DNA of 64,000 nucleotides from Faecalibacterium sp. An122 (GTDB lineage Bacteria > Bacillota > Clostridia > Oscillospirales > Ruminococcaceae). The stretch is taken from NCBI RefSeq assembly GCF_002160895.1, contig NZ_NFLL01000001.1, positions 1 to 64,000 on the forward strand. The letters run 5' to 3'. The position numbers and the translations under genes are program-made. Shown here one piece after another: positions 25,502 to 34,057 of the stretch. The notes beneath the pieces are model-generated. The model saw only the letters and a program-made list of their open reading frames with translations, was not told where the DNA came from and did not search any database. The first letter of the stretch is position 1. Every line of letters begins with the position of its first letter.

Positions 25502-26335
25502 TCAGTCCAGGCCAAAGACCTGGCGGGCGTTGGCGGCGGTCCGGGCAAAGACCTCCTCGGGGGCAACCCCCTTGCGCTGGGCGATATAGTCGCCCACATA
25601 GGCGATGAGGGAGCTGTCGCACCGGGTGCCCCGGACCGGCTCGGGAGCCATATAGGGGCAGTCGGTTTCCAGCAGGAGGGCGTCCAGCGGCAGGGCGTCG
25701 ATGACCTTGGCGGCCCGCTTGGCCCCCCGGAAGGTAGCCGCTCCGCCCAGACCGATCCGGATGCCCTGCTTCACCAGCCAGAGGGCGTCCTCGGCGCTGC
25801 CGGAATAGCAGTGGAGGATCCCCTTGGGCTGGTACTTTTTCAGCAGGGCGTAGACGTCGGCGTGGGCCTCCCGGTCGTGGACCACGATGGGCTTGTCCAG
25901 CTCCAGAGCCAGACGGATTTCCGCCTCAAAGAGGGCCAGCTGGGCGTCTTTGGGCACCGGCCAGTGGTAGTCCAGGCCGCATTCGCCCACGGCTACCACC
26001 TTGGGGTCGTCGTAGTAGGGGGCCAGGGCCCGCATTTCCGCAGCCCAGTCCCCGCCGTAAACCGAAATGGTGGGGGCAGGGGGCTGATCGCCGCAGCGGT
26101 CGGCGGGCAGAAGGCTTTCGGGGTGAATGCCGATGGCAGCGTAAACCCAGGGATAGCGGTGGGCCAGTTCCAGGCACCGGGGGGCGTCCCCCGAGTGGGT
26201 GGCCTGTTCACAGATCCCCACCACGCCTTTGGCGGGCAGGCTGTCCATCAGGTCGTAACGGTCGGCGTTGAAGGCGCCGGAGGAATAGTGTGCGTGGGTG
26301 TCAAAGATGGGCCCGGCAGAGGGATAAACGCTCAT
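25502..26335 (-). CDS. TatD family metal-dependent hydrolase
   Basis: This 277-residue TIM-barrel hydrolase has the metal-binding set in order: FDTHAHYSS, GECGLDYHW, IVVHDREAH, LHCYSG and LETDCPYMAP. TatD proteins act as 3'-exonucleases or D-aminoacyl-tRNA deacylase-like enzymes. The start overlaps the EamA gene stop in an ATGA, with GGGAAAGGAGG as ribosome site, so it is translationally coupled. Its place downstream of metG is a common arrangement in Firmicutes. Confidence 0.92.
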   Translation of the reverse strand: MSVYPSAGPIFDTHAHYSSGAFNADRYDLMDSLPAKGVVGICEQATHSGDAPRCLELAHRYPWVYAAIGIHPESLLPADRCGDQPPAPTISVYGGDWAAEMRALAPYYDDPKVVAVGECGLDYHWPVPKDAQLALFEAEIRLALELDKPIVVHDREAHADVYALLKKYQPKGILHCYSGSAEDALWLVKQGIRIGLGGAATFRGAKRAAKVIDALPLDALLLETDCPYMAPEPVRGTRCDSSLIAYVGDYIAQRKGVAPEEVFARTAANARQVFGLD

Positions 26336-27285
26336 GCCCTGGCCTCCTTTCCCTTGCGGTTGACCAGCCAGATGCCCACACAGACCAGCACCAGAGCGGC
26401 CAGATACTGCCACTCAAACAGGGGCTCGCCGTTCAGCAGGGCGGACAACAGGACGTTCACCACCGGGTTCACCAGACCAAAGACGCTGATCCGGCTGACG
26501 GGGTTGTTCTTCATCAGGAGGGCCCACAGCACGTACCCGGCCCCCGACACGAAGGCCAGATACAGCAGCACCGGGACGCCCATGGGGCTCTGGGGATGGA
26601 GGGAACCGCCCATGGCCAGGCCCAGCACCAGCAGGGCCAGACCGCCCACACCCAGGTTGAGGAAGCAGACCATAAAGCTGTCGGCCTTCTTGGTGACCGA
26701 CTTGTTCCAGGGGCCCGAGACGGTGAAAATCACGGTGGCGGCCATCATGCAGAAGATGCCCCAGCCGCTGCCGCTGCCGTGGTTGCCGATGGTGGCTACC
26801 AGCACGCCGGCAAAGCCCACGGCACAGCCCGCCGCCTTGGCGGGGGTCATCCGGTCGGACTGGTAGAGGAAATGGGCCAGAATCACGCCCAGAAAGCTCT
26901 GGGTGCTGTTGAGGATGCCGCCGAAGGCGCCGGTCAGCAGGGCCACGGCTGCATAGTAGAAAGCGTACTGGGTGGTGGTTTGCCACAGGCCCAGCGCGCA
27001 GCACTCAACCAGAACCTTGCCCTTGGGCAGGGAGGGCAGACGCCCTTCCAACAGGGCGCCGGCCAGCAGAACCAGCAGGCTGCCCAGCATGAACCGCACC
27101 CCTGCAAAGCAGAGGATGGAGGCGGTGTCGGCGGAGTCGATGGCGAAGAGCCGGTATCCCATCTTGATGAAGGGGAAGGCTGAGCCCCAGAAACAGTTGC
27201 AGAGGAAGGCAAAGATCACAGCAAAGACCGGTGTGGCGAACAGTGCGTCCAGCTTGGCAGTGCGTGAGGTTTTGTCAGTCAGCAA
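26332..27285 (-). CDS. EamA/DMT family transporter
   Basis: This 317-residue protein has about ten hydrophobic helices in two EamA repeats: FAVIFAFLCNCFWGSAFPFIK starts the first and GWGIFCMMAATVIFTVSGPW the second. DMT exporters move amino acids, purines or sugars out of the cell. It starts with TTG after GGAGG, 15 bp behind metG, and overlaps tatD by 4 nt. Because it is under the methionine-sensing T-box, a role in methionine or related metabolite transport is possible but unproven. Confidence 0.88.
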   Translation of the reverse strand: MLTDKTSRTAKLDALFATPVFAVIFAFLCNCFWGSAFPFIKMGYRLFAIDSADTASILCFAGVRFMLGSLLVLLAGALLEGRLPSLPKGKVLVECCALGLWQTTTQYAFYYAAVALLTGAFGGILNSTQSFLGVILAHFLYQSDRMTPAKAAGCAVGFAGVLVATIGNHGSGSGWGIFCMMAATVIFTVSGPWNKSVTKKADSFMVCFLNLGVGGLALLVLGLAMGGSLHPQSPMGVPVLLYLAFVSGAGYVLWALLMKNNPVSRISVFGLVNPVVNVLLSALLNGEPLFEWQYLAALVLVCVGIWLVNRKGKEARA

Positions 27286-27299
27286 GATGGGCCCTCCTC

Positions 27300-29294
27300 T
27301 TAGTGGATGCGGCTGCCGGCGGGAGCTTCATCGGGATAGAAGGCGATGGTGCAGCCGCCGTCGGCGGTGTCGGCTGCCACGATCATGCCCTCGCTGACAT
27401 ACTTGCCCTTCATCATGGGACGGGGGGCCAGGTTGGCCACAATGCCCACCTTCTTGCCGATCAGGTCCTCGGGGCTGTACCACTTGGCGATACCCGAGAG
27501 GATGCAGCGCTCCCGCTCGCCGTCAAAGACGGTCAGGTGCAGCAGCTTCTTGCTCTCCTTGATGGTTTCGCAGGCCCGGATCTCAGCCACACGCATTTCT
27601 ACCTTGCAGAAGTCGTCGAAGTCGATCTCAGCCTCGTGCTCGATGACGGCGGCAGGCTGGTCGGCCTTGGCGGCGGCTGCCTCCTTGGCTTCCTTGGCCT
27701 TCTGGGCGGCCTCGGCCTCAGCCTTGCGCTTTTCGTCCTCTGCCTTCAGGTGAGCGATTTCCTTGGCCACGTCGATGCGGGGGAACAGGGGATCGCCCTT
27801 GTGGACGGTGTAGCTCTCCTGGAGACCGTAGGCGGCCTGGTCCAGCTGGAGCTGGTCAGCCGACAGGCCCAGCTGCTCCATCATTTTGGGCGCAGTGGAG
27901 GGCAGATAAGCATTCAGCAGGATGGCGCAGACCCGCAGGGCCTCGCACAGGTGATACAGGACGCAGCTCAGACGGCCCTCGTTGGCGGGGTCCTTGGCCA
28001 GGGCCCAGGGGGCGGTCTCGTCGATATACTTGTTGGCGCGCTGGACCACAGCGAAGATCTCGGTCAGAGCCTGGGGAATGGTCAGGTTGTCCATGTCCTC
28101 GGCCACCTTGGCGGGCAGAGCGTTGATCATCTGCTCCAGCTCGGCGTCCAGAGGATCGGAGGAGATCGACTTGGCCACCGTGCCGCCGAAGTACTTCTCG
28201 CACATGGCCACGGTGCGGCTGAGCAGGTTGCCCAGGTCGTTGGCCAGATCGCTGTTGATGCGGTTGATCAGGGCCTCGTTGGTGAACATGCCGTCGTTGC
28301 CGAAGGGGATCTCACGCAGCAGGAAGTAGCGGATGGCGTCCACGCCGTAACGGTCGCAGAGGATGACGGGGTCCACCACGTTGCCCACCGACTTGGACAT
28401 CTTGCCGCCGTTCATCAGCAGCCAGCCGTGGCCAAAGACGCGCTTGGGCAGGGGCAGATCCAGAGCCATCAGCATGGCCGGCCACAGGATGGTGTGGAAA
28501 CGCAGGATTTCCTTGCCCACCATGTGGAGGTCTGCGGGCCAGAATTTGTCGTAGTCGTGGTAGGTGTCGTTGCCGTAGCCCAGAGCTGAAATATAGTTGC
28601 TCAGAGCGTCCACCCAGACATACATGGTGTGCTTGGGGTCAAAGGGAACGGGGATGCCCCACTTGACCGAAGTACGGGAGACGCAGGTGTCCTGCAGGCC
28701 CTGCTTGATGAAGGCGATCATCTCATTTTTGCGGCTCTCGGGCTGGATGAACTGGGGGTTCTCCTCGTACAGCTTGAGCAGACGGTCGGCATACTTGCCG
28801 GTGCGGAAGAAGTAGGCTTCCTCGTGGGCGTCGTAGACCTCACGGCCGCAGTCGGGGCACTTGCCGTCCACCAGCTGGCTGTCGGTCCAGAAGCTCTCGC
28901 AGGGCTTGCAGTAGTGGCCCACATACTCGCCCTTGTAGATGTCACCCTGCTCGTACAGCTTGGTGAAAATCTTCTGGCAGGACTCCATGTGGTAGTCGTC
29001 GGTGGTGCGGATAAAGCGGTCGTAGCTGACGTCCAGCAGCTTCCACAGATCCTTGACGGTGGCCACAATCTGGTCCACGTACTCCTTGGGCTGCATGCCG
29101 GCCGAAGCGGCCTTGTCCTCGATCTTCTGGCCGTGCTCATCGGTGCCGGTCAGGAACATCACATCGTACCCCTGCATCCGCTTGAAGCGGGCCAGTGCGT
29201 CACAGGCCACGGTGGTGTAGCTGTGGCCGATGTGCAGCTTGTCGCTGGGGTAGTAGATGGGGGTGGTGATGTAGAACTTTTTCTGTTCAGACAT
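27300..29294 (-). CDS. metG: Methionyl-tRNA synthetase
   Basis: This 664-residue class I synthetase charges tRNA-Met. It has the HIGH motif in KLHIGHSYTT, a zinc knuckle (CKPCESF and CPDCGREV), KMSKS in GGKMSKSVGN, and a C-terminal EMAP/Trbp111-like tRNA-binding domain from about residue 560 (DFCKVEMRVAEIRAC). A Lys/Ala-rich linker (about 515-550) joins the two parts. A T-box leader with a Met specifier precedes it. It heads an operon with EamA, tatD and the 77-residue gene. Confidence 0.97.
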   Translation of the reverse strand: MSEQKKFYITTPIYYPSDKLHIGHSYTTVACDALARFKRMQGYDVMFLTGTDEHGQKIEDKAASAGMQPKEYVDQIVATVKDLWKLLDVSYDRFIRTTDDYHMESCQKIFTKLYEQGDIYKGEYVGHYCKPCESFWTDSQLVDGKCPDCGREVYDAHEEAYFFRTGKYADRLLKLYEENPQFIQPESRKNEMIAFIKQGLQDTCVSRTSVKWGIPVPFDPKHTMYVWVDALSNYISALGYGNDTYHDYDKFWPADLHMVGKEILRFHTILWPAMLMALDLPLPKRVFGHGWLLMNGGKMSKSVGNVVDPVILCDRYGVDAIRYFLLREIPFGNDGMFTNEALINRINSDLANDLGNLLSRTVAMCEKYFGGTVAKSISSDPLDAELEQMINALPAKVAEDMDNLTIPQALTEIFAVVQRANKYIDETAPWALAKDPANEGRLSCVLYHLCEALRVCAILLNAYLPSTAPKMMEQLGLSADQLQLDQAAYGLQESYTVHKGDPLFPRIDVAKEIAHLKAEDEKRKAEAEAAQKAKEAKEAAAAKADQPAAVIEHEAEIDFDDFCKVEMRVAEIRACETIKESKKLLHLTVFDGERERCILSGIAKWYSPEDLIGKKVGIVANLAPRPMMKGKYVSEGMIVAADTADGGCTIAFYPDEAPAGSRIH

Positions 29295-29363
29295 GGTTTT
29301 GATTCTCCCTTTCCCGTTGGAACCTGCCCGCCGGCGGCGTGCAGGCCCGTTGCGTGTACATTA

Positions 29364-29676
29364 AAGGAAGTAAAAACTCCCGTCCTCGCGAGGGCCTTTG
29401 CCCAGCAAGGACGGGAGCAGAATACTTCCGTGGTACCACCTTGGTTCGCCGGCTCCTCGCGGGGCGCGGCCTCGATGCTGCATCCCGGCCCAAAGGGCGG
29501 GTACAGCCGGACGCTGTAACGGGCGCACCCGGCACAGGCTCAGGGAATCCGTTTGCCTGTGCGGCTCCGAGACCATCTTCGGCGCCCCGATGCCTGCCCG
29601 GTTCCACCGCCGCGGGCTCTCTGAAAGGATCACTGGACGCGTACTCTTCTCTTCACAGCCGATTGTGTATCATGGC
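29364..29676 (-). promoter_or_regulatory. T-box riboswitch, methionine-specific
   Basis: On the minus strand the T-box core AGGTGGTACCACGG lies at about 29429-29441. Its TGGT bulge suits the A discriminator of tRNA-Met. In stem I (closed by GAGA/TCTC) the 3' specifier loop CGAAGATGG holds specifier ATG at plus coordinates 29574-29576. The AGAGAG distal-loop element is present. The terminator has arms CTCCCGTCC and GGACGGGAG followed by TTTTT at 29364-29416. It controls metG. Confidence 0.92.
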
Positions 29677-29677
29677 T

Positions 29678-29706
29678 ATTATAGGAGAAGCGGGGCCGTT
29701 TGTCAA
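29678..29706 (-). promoter_or_regulatory. metG promoter
   Basis: Perfect TTGACA and TATAAT boxes are separated by 17 bp on the minus strand, immediately before the T-box stem I. Confidence 0.85.
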
Positions 29707-29849
29707 CAGGGGATTTCCCCGGCGGGGTCATCTGCCTTTCCGGCAGGGCGGGGAGAGCCCCTGCCCCGGACCACCGGAAACCATTTCTATACCGGCGGCG
29801 CCGGTCAGAGGTTGGCTTCAACGAATTGCAGCAGGTTTTCGGCGAGGGC

Positions 29850-30299
29850 TTAGATTTGGTCCAGCAGGGCACCTCCGTCCGAGAGATTGGCCGGCTCCTT
29901 CAGCGGGGCGCGCAGGATGTAGTCGGTTTGGGCGGGGCTGCTGGTCAGCTCGAAGGGGAGGGGCTGATCCTTCCACACATCGTAATAGTGGGCCTGATAC
30001 CGCCGATTGAACCCGGAAACCCACACCTGAAACTGAAAATCCCGGTGGACGAACACCACCGCCACTTTCAGTCCTTTTTCCTTGAGCTCTGGGCTGGTGA
30101 ACTGGAAATAGGAGAAGTCCATGCTGTTTTCGGTGATGCTGCCCTGAAACTTGTATTCCGGCATCCTCTTTTCGAGCTCCACGCGAACCCAGCGGAACAG
30201 GCGGATGAATTCCCGGTAGCAGGCGATCAGCCGGGTGGTTTGGAGCAGTTCCTGGTATTCGAGCAGCAAGCCTGCGTCAAAGTGCATGGTCTCGTCCAT
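29850..30299 (-). CDS. DUF7000-like protein, possibly truncated by a stop codon
   Basis: This 149-residue soluble protein has the pattern LLEYQELLQTTRLIACYREFI, SITENSMDFSYFQFTSPELKEKGLK and VVFVHRDFQFQVWVSGFNR, which I associate with DUF7000, a family of unknown function. The ATG at 30299 has AAAGGAC upstream. The TAA at 29850-29852 follows ALLDQI, but the same frame stays open for 14 more codons (reading ALAENLLQFVEANL) to a TGA at 29805. That is a plausible natural C-terminus, so this may be a recent nonsense change or an assembly error. Confidence 0.7.
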   Translation of the reverse strand: MDETMHFDAGLLLEYQELLQTTRLIACYREFIRLFRWVRVELEKRMPEYKFQGSITENSMDFSYFQFTSPELKEKGLKVAVVFVHRDFQFQVWVSGFNRRYQAHYYDVWKDQPLPFELTSSPAQTDYILRAPLKEPANLSDGGALLDQI

Positions 30300-30402
30300 G
30301 GTTGTTCTCAGTCCTTTTCTCTCTTGTGGGACCGGCCGGGGGCCGGCGTCAGCTTCGGATACGGCCTCTCTGCCAAAGGCAGAGGGCAGGGAAGCCCGGA
30401 CA

Positions 30403-30454
30403 AAACAAAAAAACCTGGCGGATGAGAGCGGTTGCAAGCCTCTCATCCGCCAGG
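30403..30454 (-). terminator. Intrinsic terminator of the large non-coding RNA
   Basis: On the minus strand the arms CCTGGCGGATGAGAG and CTCTCATCCGCCAGG form a perfect 15-bp stem followed by TTTTTTTGTTTTG. No protein gene lies upstream of it on this strand until argS, which has its own terminator at 31675-31706. It must therefore end a non-coding transcript. Confidence 0.9.
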
Positions 30455-30690
30455 ATACTTACTTCTTCGGAGTCATAGCCTCTTTGCCTCACATTTACCT
30501 ATTTTTCGGAGTTGACCTTGCCTTTCATAAGATTGTTGGCCTTTCCTTATGCTTAGGAAATGATAGGGTAGGGGATCGCCGATTTAACTAGTACATTGGT
30601 TTCAAGCCTCATCCGAATCGTTGGATTGCGTCTTACGAAGCATCTTCATAGAAACACATTCTTTCGATTGAATCACTCCAGGGGACAAGT

Positions 30691-30798
30691 TACCTAAATC
30701 ATTGGAGTACTCCCTCCGTGTTACTCAAATATCTGCATCCATACAGGGACTTTCATGGGGGATCATCCTCTCGGGGGTGCTGATTTATTTGAATGACC
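30691..30798 (-). repeat. Duplicated RNA domain, 3' copy
   Basis: The copy resembles 31195-31298. On the RNA strand both contain ATTCAAATA, then a variable loop region with ATGAAAG, then TATTTGARTA and a conserved tail with GGAG, ACTCCAATGATTTA. In this copy the closing stem carries TATTTGAGT, turning a U-A pair into U-G, which keeps pairing. Confidence 0.8.
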
Positions 30799-31194
30799 GT
30801 TGTTCGGATAGGGGAATTATTCAGCTTTGAAAGATTACCTCAAGGGCTTCTGTTGGTTTTCAGATCTTCTAGGGAAGGGTGTTTTGCAATCGTTACGGCA
30901 TCCAGTGCATTTTGCTTCGATCCGGGGAGGCTTTGTTGGGGCACATCGCCGCCAATCAAGCCAATGGATCTTTTTCCTGTCTGCAATTTCCAGATGGATT
31001 CAGACTCTGAACAGCGGCTCTTACTGGAACCACCTTTTTCAGTTTCCGTCTCCTCCAAATTGACACCTTACAGGGAAGAGGTCTGCCTTCCGACTATGCT
31101 TCCGGCACTTTTGATCGATCGAATGCAGGTCCAGCCTTGATTTGCTGTGCATCCTTGCCAATCTGAGGGTTTGCGCCTGCCTTGAGGCCACGAC

Positions 31195-31298
31195 TACTTA
31201 AATCATTGGAGTAGCTCCTTCCGTGCTATTCAAATACAGGTATCCGTAAAAAGGCTTTCATCATATGAATCACTTCCTGCGGATCTATTTGAATCGCC
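31195..31298 (-). repeat. Duplicated RNA domain, 5' copy
   Basis: The counterpart of 30691-30798. The stem ATTCAAATA/TATTTGAAT is perfect here (plus coordinates 31228-31236 and 31286-31294). The tail GGAGCTACTCCAATGATTTAAGTA matches the other copy at most positions, while the apical part has diverged. Confidence 0.8.
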
Positions 31299-31557
31299 AA
31301 GGGACTTTCTCGACAGACTGTTCGTAAATCGCTTAATATATGCTAAAGACTTCGCTTTAAATCTCTTAGATTTTTACTAAATGCGGGGGAAACATCCCGT
31401 ACTGGTAAGCGGCTTTTCGCTTTTCAGCAATTCCCGACAGTCTGTCCGAACTGTGCGGGTGTCGTATCAACCATCGGTCTTCGCTCCTTTCTCCTTTTAA
31501 GTCAGCGGGATTGGATCACCTTTGATCCTCTGCTGTACTTTCTTGGTTTCTGGCTAT

Positions 31558-31586
31558 ATTATATCCGAAAGGGTGGCCGCTGTCCA
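31558..31586 (-). promoter_or_regulatory. Promoter of the large non-coding RNA
   Basis: On the minus strand TGGACA and a perfect TATAAT are separated by 17 bp. It lies about 90 bp beyond the argS terminator, so it defines a separate transcription unit. Confidence 0.75.
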
Positions 31587-31674
31587 TTCGCAGAATCCAC
31601 AAGGAATATCTTGTGATTTTGTATAGTTTTGATTTTGCTTGTGGATAAACCGTTGTATAAAGTGTGAACAGACC

Positions 31675-31706
31675 AAAACAAAAATTCCCGCACACGAAGT
31701 GCGGGG
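31675..31706 (-). terminator. argS terminator
   Basis: On the minus strand the stem CCCCGCAC/GTGCGGG with a TTCGT-type loop is followed by AATTTTTGTTTTGG, 8 bp after the argS stop. Confidence 0.85.
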
Positions 31707-31713
31707 AAAGAGC

Positions 31714-33528
31714 TTACATCTTGTCGGGAACGTTGATCTTGAACATGGTCAGCACGTTGCGGATCACGTTGCGCACGCCGATGCACAGGGCGATGCGGGC
31801 CTGCTGCAGGGCAGGATCAGCGCCCTGGATGCGGCAGCTGCCGTAGAACCGGTGGAAGGCGCTGGCCAGGTCGATGACAAAGCGGTTGATCCGGCTGGGA
31901 TCGTACTTTTCTGCGGCCATGACGATTTCCTGGGGGAAGGCGGCCAGCATCCGGATCAGATCCAGCTCGGCGGGATCGGTCAGCAGGGTGGCGTCGGTGT
32001 TCTCTGCGCCCAGGAACTCCACGCCCTCGCTCTCCAGCTTGCGCAAAATAGAGCAAATGCGGGCGTGAGCGTACTGGACGTAGTAGACCGGGTTGTCGTT
32101 GTCGGTCTTGACGGCCTGGTCCAGATCGAAGTCGATGCTGCTGCCGGCCTCGTGCATATTAAAGAGGAAGCGGGCGCTGTCGATGGGCACCTCCTCCAGC
32201 AGGTCGGTCAGGGTGATGGCGTTGCCGGTGCGCTTGGACATGCGGACGGGCTGGCCGTTCTGCATCAGGTTGACCATCTGCATCAGAACCACGTCCAGAC
32301 GGCTGCCGTCCAGGCCGATGGCATCCATGGCACCCTTCATGCGGGCCACATGGCCGTGGTGGTCGGCGCCCCAGACGTCGATGGCCTTGTCAAAGTTGCG
32401 GTCGGCCAGCTTGTTGTAGTGGTAGGCGATGTCGGCGGCAAAGTAGGTGGGGATGCCGTTGGCGCGGACCAGGACTTCGTCCTTGTCCTCCTCGGCGCCG
32501 TCGTCGGTCTTTTTCTTGTTGGCAGCGCCGTACTTGGCGGCATACTGGGCGCTGCGGTACATGATGGCGCCGTCCTCGGCCTTGTAGCAGGCGCCCTTCT
32601 CCAGCAGCTGGTTCACCACGTTCATGACAGCGCCCGAGTTGTGCAGGGTACTCTCAGGGAACCAGACGTCGTACTGGATGCGGTACTTGCCCAGGTCGGT
32701 CTTGAGGGCGGCGATGTTCTTGGGCAGGGCGTAGCCCACCAGAGCGTCCTTCAGGGCGGCAAAAGCCTCGCTCTCATAGAGAGCCTCGTCCTTCAGGCCG
32801 CGGCAGGGAACGGCGTACTTGTCGCCCTCTTTGGCTGCGAACTCCAGAGCCAGCAGGGTGATGTCGCCGCCCTGGTAGCACTCCTTGGGCAGGGGATACT
32901 CGTTCTCCTCGTAGTAGTGCTGCAGGTAGCGGATGGCCAGGCTCTTGCCGAACTTCTGGATCTGGTTGCCGGCGTCGTTGATATAGAACTCACGGGTGAC
33001 GTCGTAGCCGGCCCACTCCAGAACAGCGGACAGGCAGTCGCCCAGAGCACCGCCGCGGGCGTTGCCCATGTGCATGGGGCCGGTGGGGTTGGCGGAAACG
33101 AATTCCACGTTGTAGCGCTTGCCCTGGCCGTAATCGGTCCGGCCATAGCGGGGGTTGGAGCAGGCAGCCAGGGCCACGCCAGCCCAGAAGGCGGGAGCCA
33201 GGAACAGGTTGATGAAGCCGGGGCCGGCGGTCTCGGCCTTGGTGAAGCAGCTGTCCGACAGAGAGGGCAGGTGGCTCAGAATGGCCTCGGCGATCATCTT
33301 GGGGGCCTTGTGCCAGGTGCGGGCGCCGGCCATGGCGATGTTGGAGGCAATGTCGCCGTTCTTGGTGTCGGCGGGAACCTCCACGATGAAGGCGGGCAGC
33401 TCGGCGGCGGGCAGGTCGCCGGCCTCCATGGCGGCCTGCGCAGCCTGAGTCAGCAGGTCGCGGGCCTGGGCCAGAGCGGCCTGGCGGGGGTTGTAATTCT
33501 CAAAAGCGGGGTAAGTTGCATTGCTCAT
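31714..33528 (-). CDS. argS: Arginyl-tRNA synthetase
   Basis: This 604-residue class I synthetase charges tRNA-Arg. An N-terminal Add1-like domain with GDIASNIAM is followed by the HIGH variant NPTGPMHMGNARGG, the catalytic core with RMSKRTGNA in the KMSK position, and a DALR anticodon-binding domain ending FKINVPDKM. The ATG at 33528 (MSNATYP) has AAAGGA upstream. It lies 72 bp after the DUF1934 gene with no terminator between, so it is the last gene of the ddl-murI operon. Confidence 0.96.
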   Translation of the reverse strand: MSNATYPAFENYNPRQAALAQARDLLTQAAQAAMEAGDLPAAELPAFIVEVPADTKNGDIASNIAMAGARTWHKAPKMIAEAILSHLPSLSDSCFTKAETAGPGFINLFLAPAFWAGVALAACSNPRYGRTDYGQGKRYNVEFVSANPTGPMHMGNARGGALGDCLSAVLEWAGYDVTREFYINDAGNQIQKFGKSLAIRYLQHYYEENEYPLPKECYQGGDITLLALEFAAKEGDKYAVPCRGLKDEALYESEAFAALKDALVGYALPKNIAALKTDLGKYRIQYDVWFPESTLHNSGAVMNVVNQLLEKGACYKAEDGAIMYRSAQYAAKYGAANKKKTDDGAEEDKDEVLVRANGIPTYFAADIAYHYNKLADRNFDKAIDVWGADHHGHVARMKGAMDAIGLDGSRLDVVLMQMVNLMQNGQPVRMSKRTGNAITLTDLLEEVPIDSARFLFNMHEAGSSIDFDLDQAVKTDNDNPVYYVQYAHARICSILRKLESEGVEFLGAENTDATLLTDPAELDLIRMLAAFPQEIVMAAEKYDPSRINRFVIDLASAFHRFYGSCRIQGADPALQQARIALCIGVRNVIRNVLTMFKINVPDKM

Positions 33529-33600
33529 AGGGTAATGATTCCTTTCTCTTGGTCCAATCAAAACAGGCGGCGGGGTGCGGCAGAAACCGCGCCGGGCTCC

Positions 33601-34044
33601 TCAGTTGACATGGGTGACGGTGACTTCCAGGGAGTTTTTGCTGATGAGGGTGGAGACGTCCCCGTCCAGCAGATAGCTGAACCGGGCTACGCCGCCCTTG
33701 GCGTTCAGGCCGCACTCGATGCTGTCGGCCGTCACCCCCAGGGTGACCGAGCCGTAGCCGGTCTCGTAGTGGCAGAGGTTGCGCCGGCCCTTTTCGATGA
33801 TGAGCTGGCTGCTCTGGGGCCCGAAGCGCAGCATGGCCACCCGGCTGGAATCGGCCGCCAGCTTGAGGGTGGTGACACAGCCCTCATAGCCGGTGGTCTC
33901 GGTCTCCCGGTAGGTGATATAGTAGCTGCCCTCCCGCATGGTGAAGCTGCCGCGGGTCATCAGCTCCACCTGCTCGGTTTCGCCGTCCTGCTCGATTTGA
34001 CTTTTAATCCGAATAATATAGTTTTCCTTTAAGGCTTTGCTCAC
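33601..34044 (-). CDS. DUF1934 (YwiB-like) protein
   Basis: This 147-residue beta-barrel (calycin-like) protein has the pattern IKSQIEQDGETEQVELMTRG, EGSYYITYRETETTG, VAMLRFGP and LDGDVSTLISKNSLEV, which matches DUF1934/YwiB, a family often found next to argS in Firmicutes. The start is a GTG at 34044 with GAGGA overlapping the murI stop region 13 bp before. Longer forms would run into murI. No enzymatic motif is visible and the function is unknown. Confidence 0.85.
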   Translation of the reverse strand: MSKALKENYIIRIKSQIEQDGETEQVELMTRGSFTMREGSYYITYRETETTGYEGCVTTLKLAADSSRVAMLRFGPQSSQLIIEKGRRNLCHYETGYGSVTLGVTADSIECGLNAKGGVARFSYLLDGDVSTLISKNSLEVTVTHVN

Positions 34045-34057
34045 GGTGTTGATGTCC

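Larger units (their letters stand above)
30405..31551 (-). ncRNA. Candidate large structured non-coding RNA (about 1.15 kb)
   Basis: The block has its own promoter (31558-31586) and a strong terminator (30403-30454) but no credible reading frame on the transcribed strand. It is less GC-rich than its surroundings. Structure is visible: a hairpin GGATCA/TGATCC with loop AAGG (31513-31528), a 6-bp hairpin AAATCT/AGATTT, a perfect 10-bp long-range helix (31437-31446 with 31312-31321), and a duplicated domain of about 105 nt whose stem ATTCAAATA/TATTTGAAT is kept in both copies. It is longer than typical OLE, ROOL or GOLLD RNAs and I cannot assign it to any named class. Confidence 0.75.

Noticed and set aside
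30793-31140. 115-codon plus-strand frame inside the non-coding block
   Set aside because: No ribosome-binding site, composition unlike neighbouring proteins, and it is antisense to the unit defined by the promoter and terminator.
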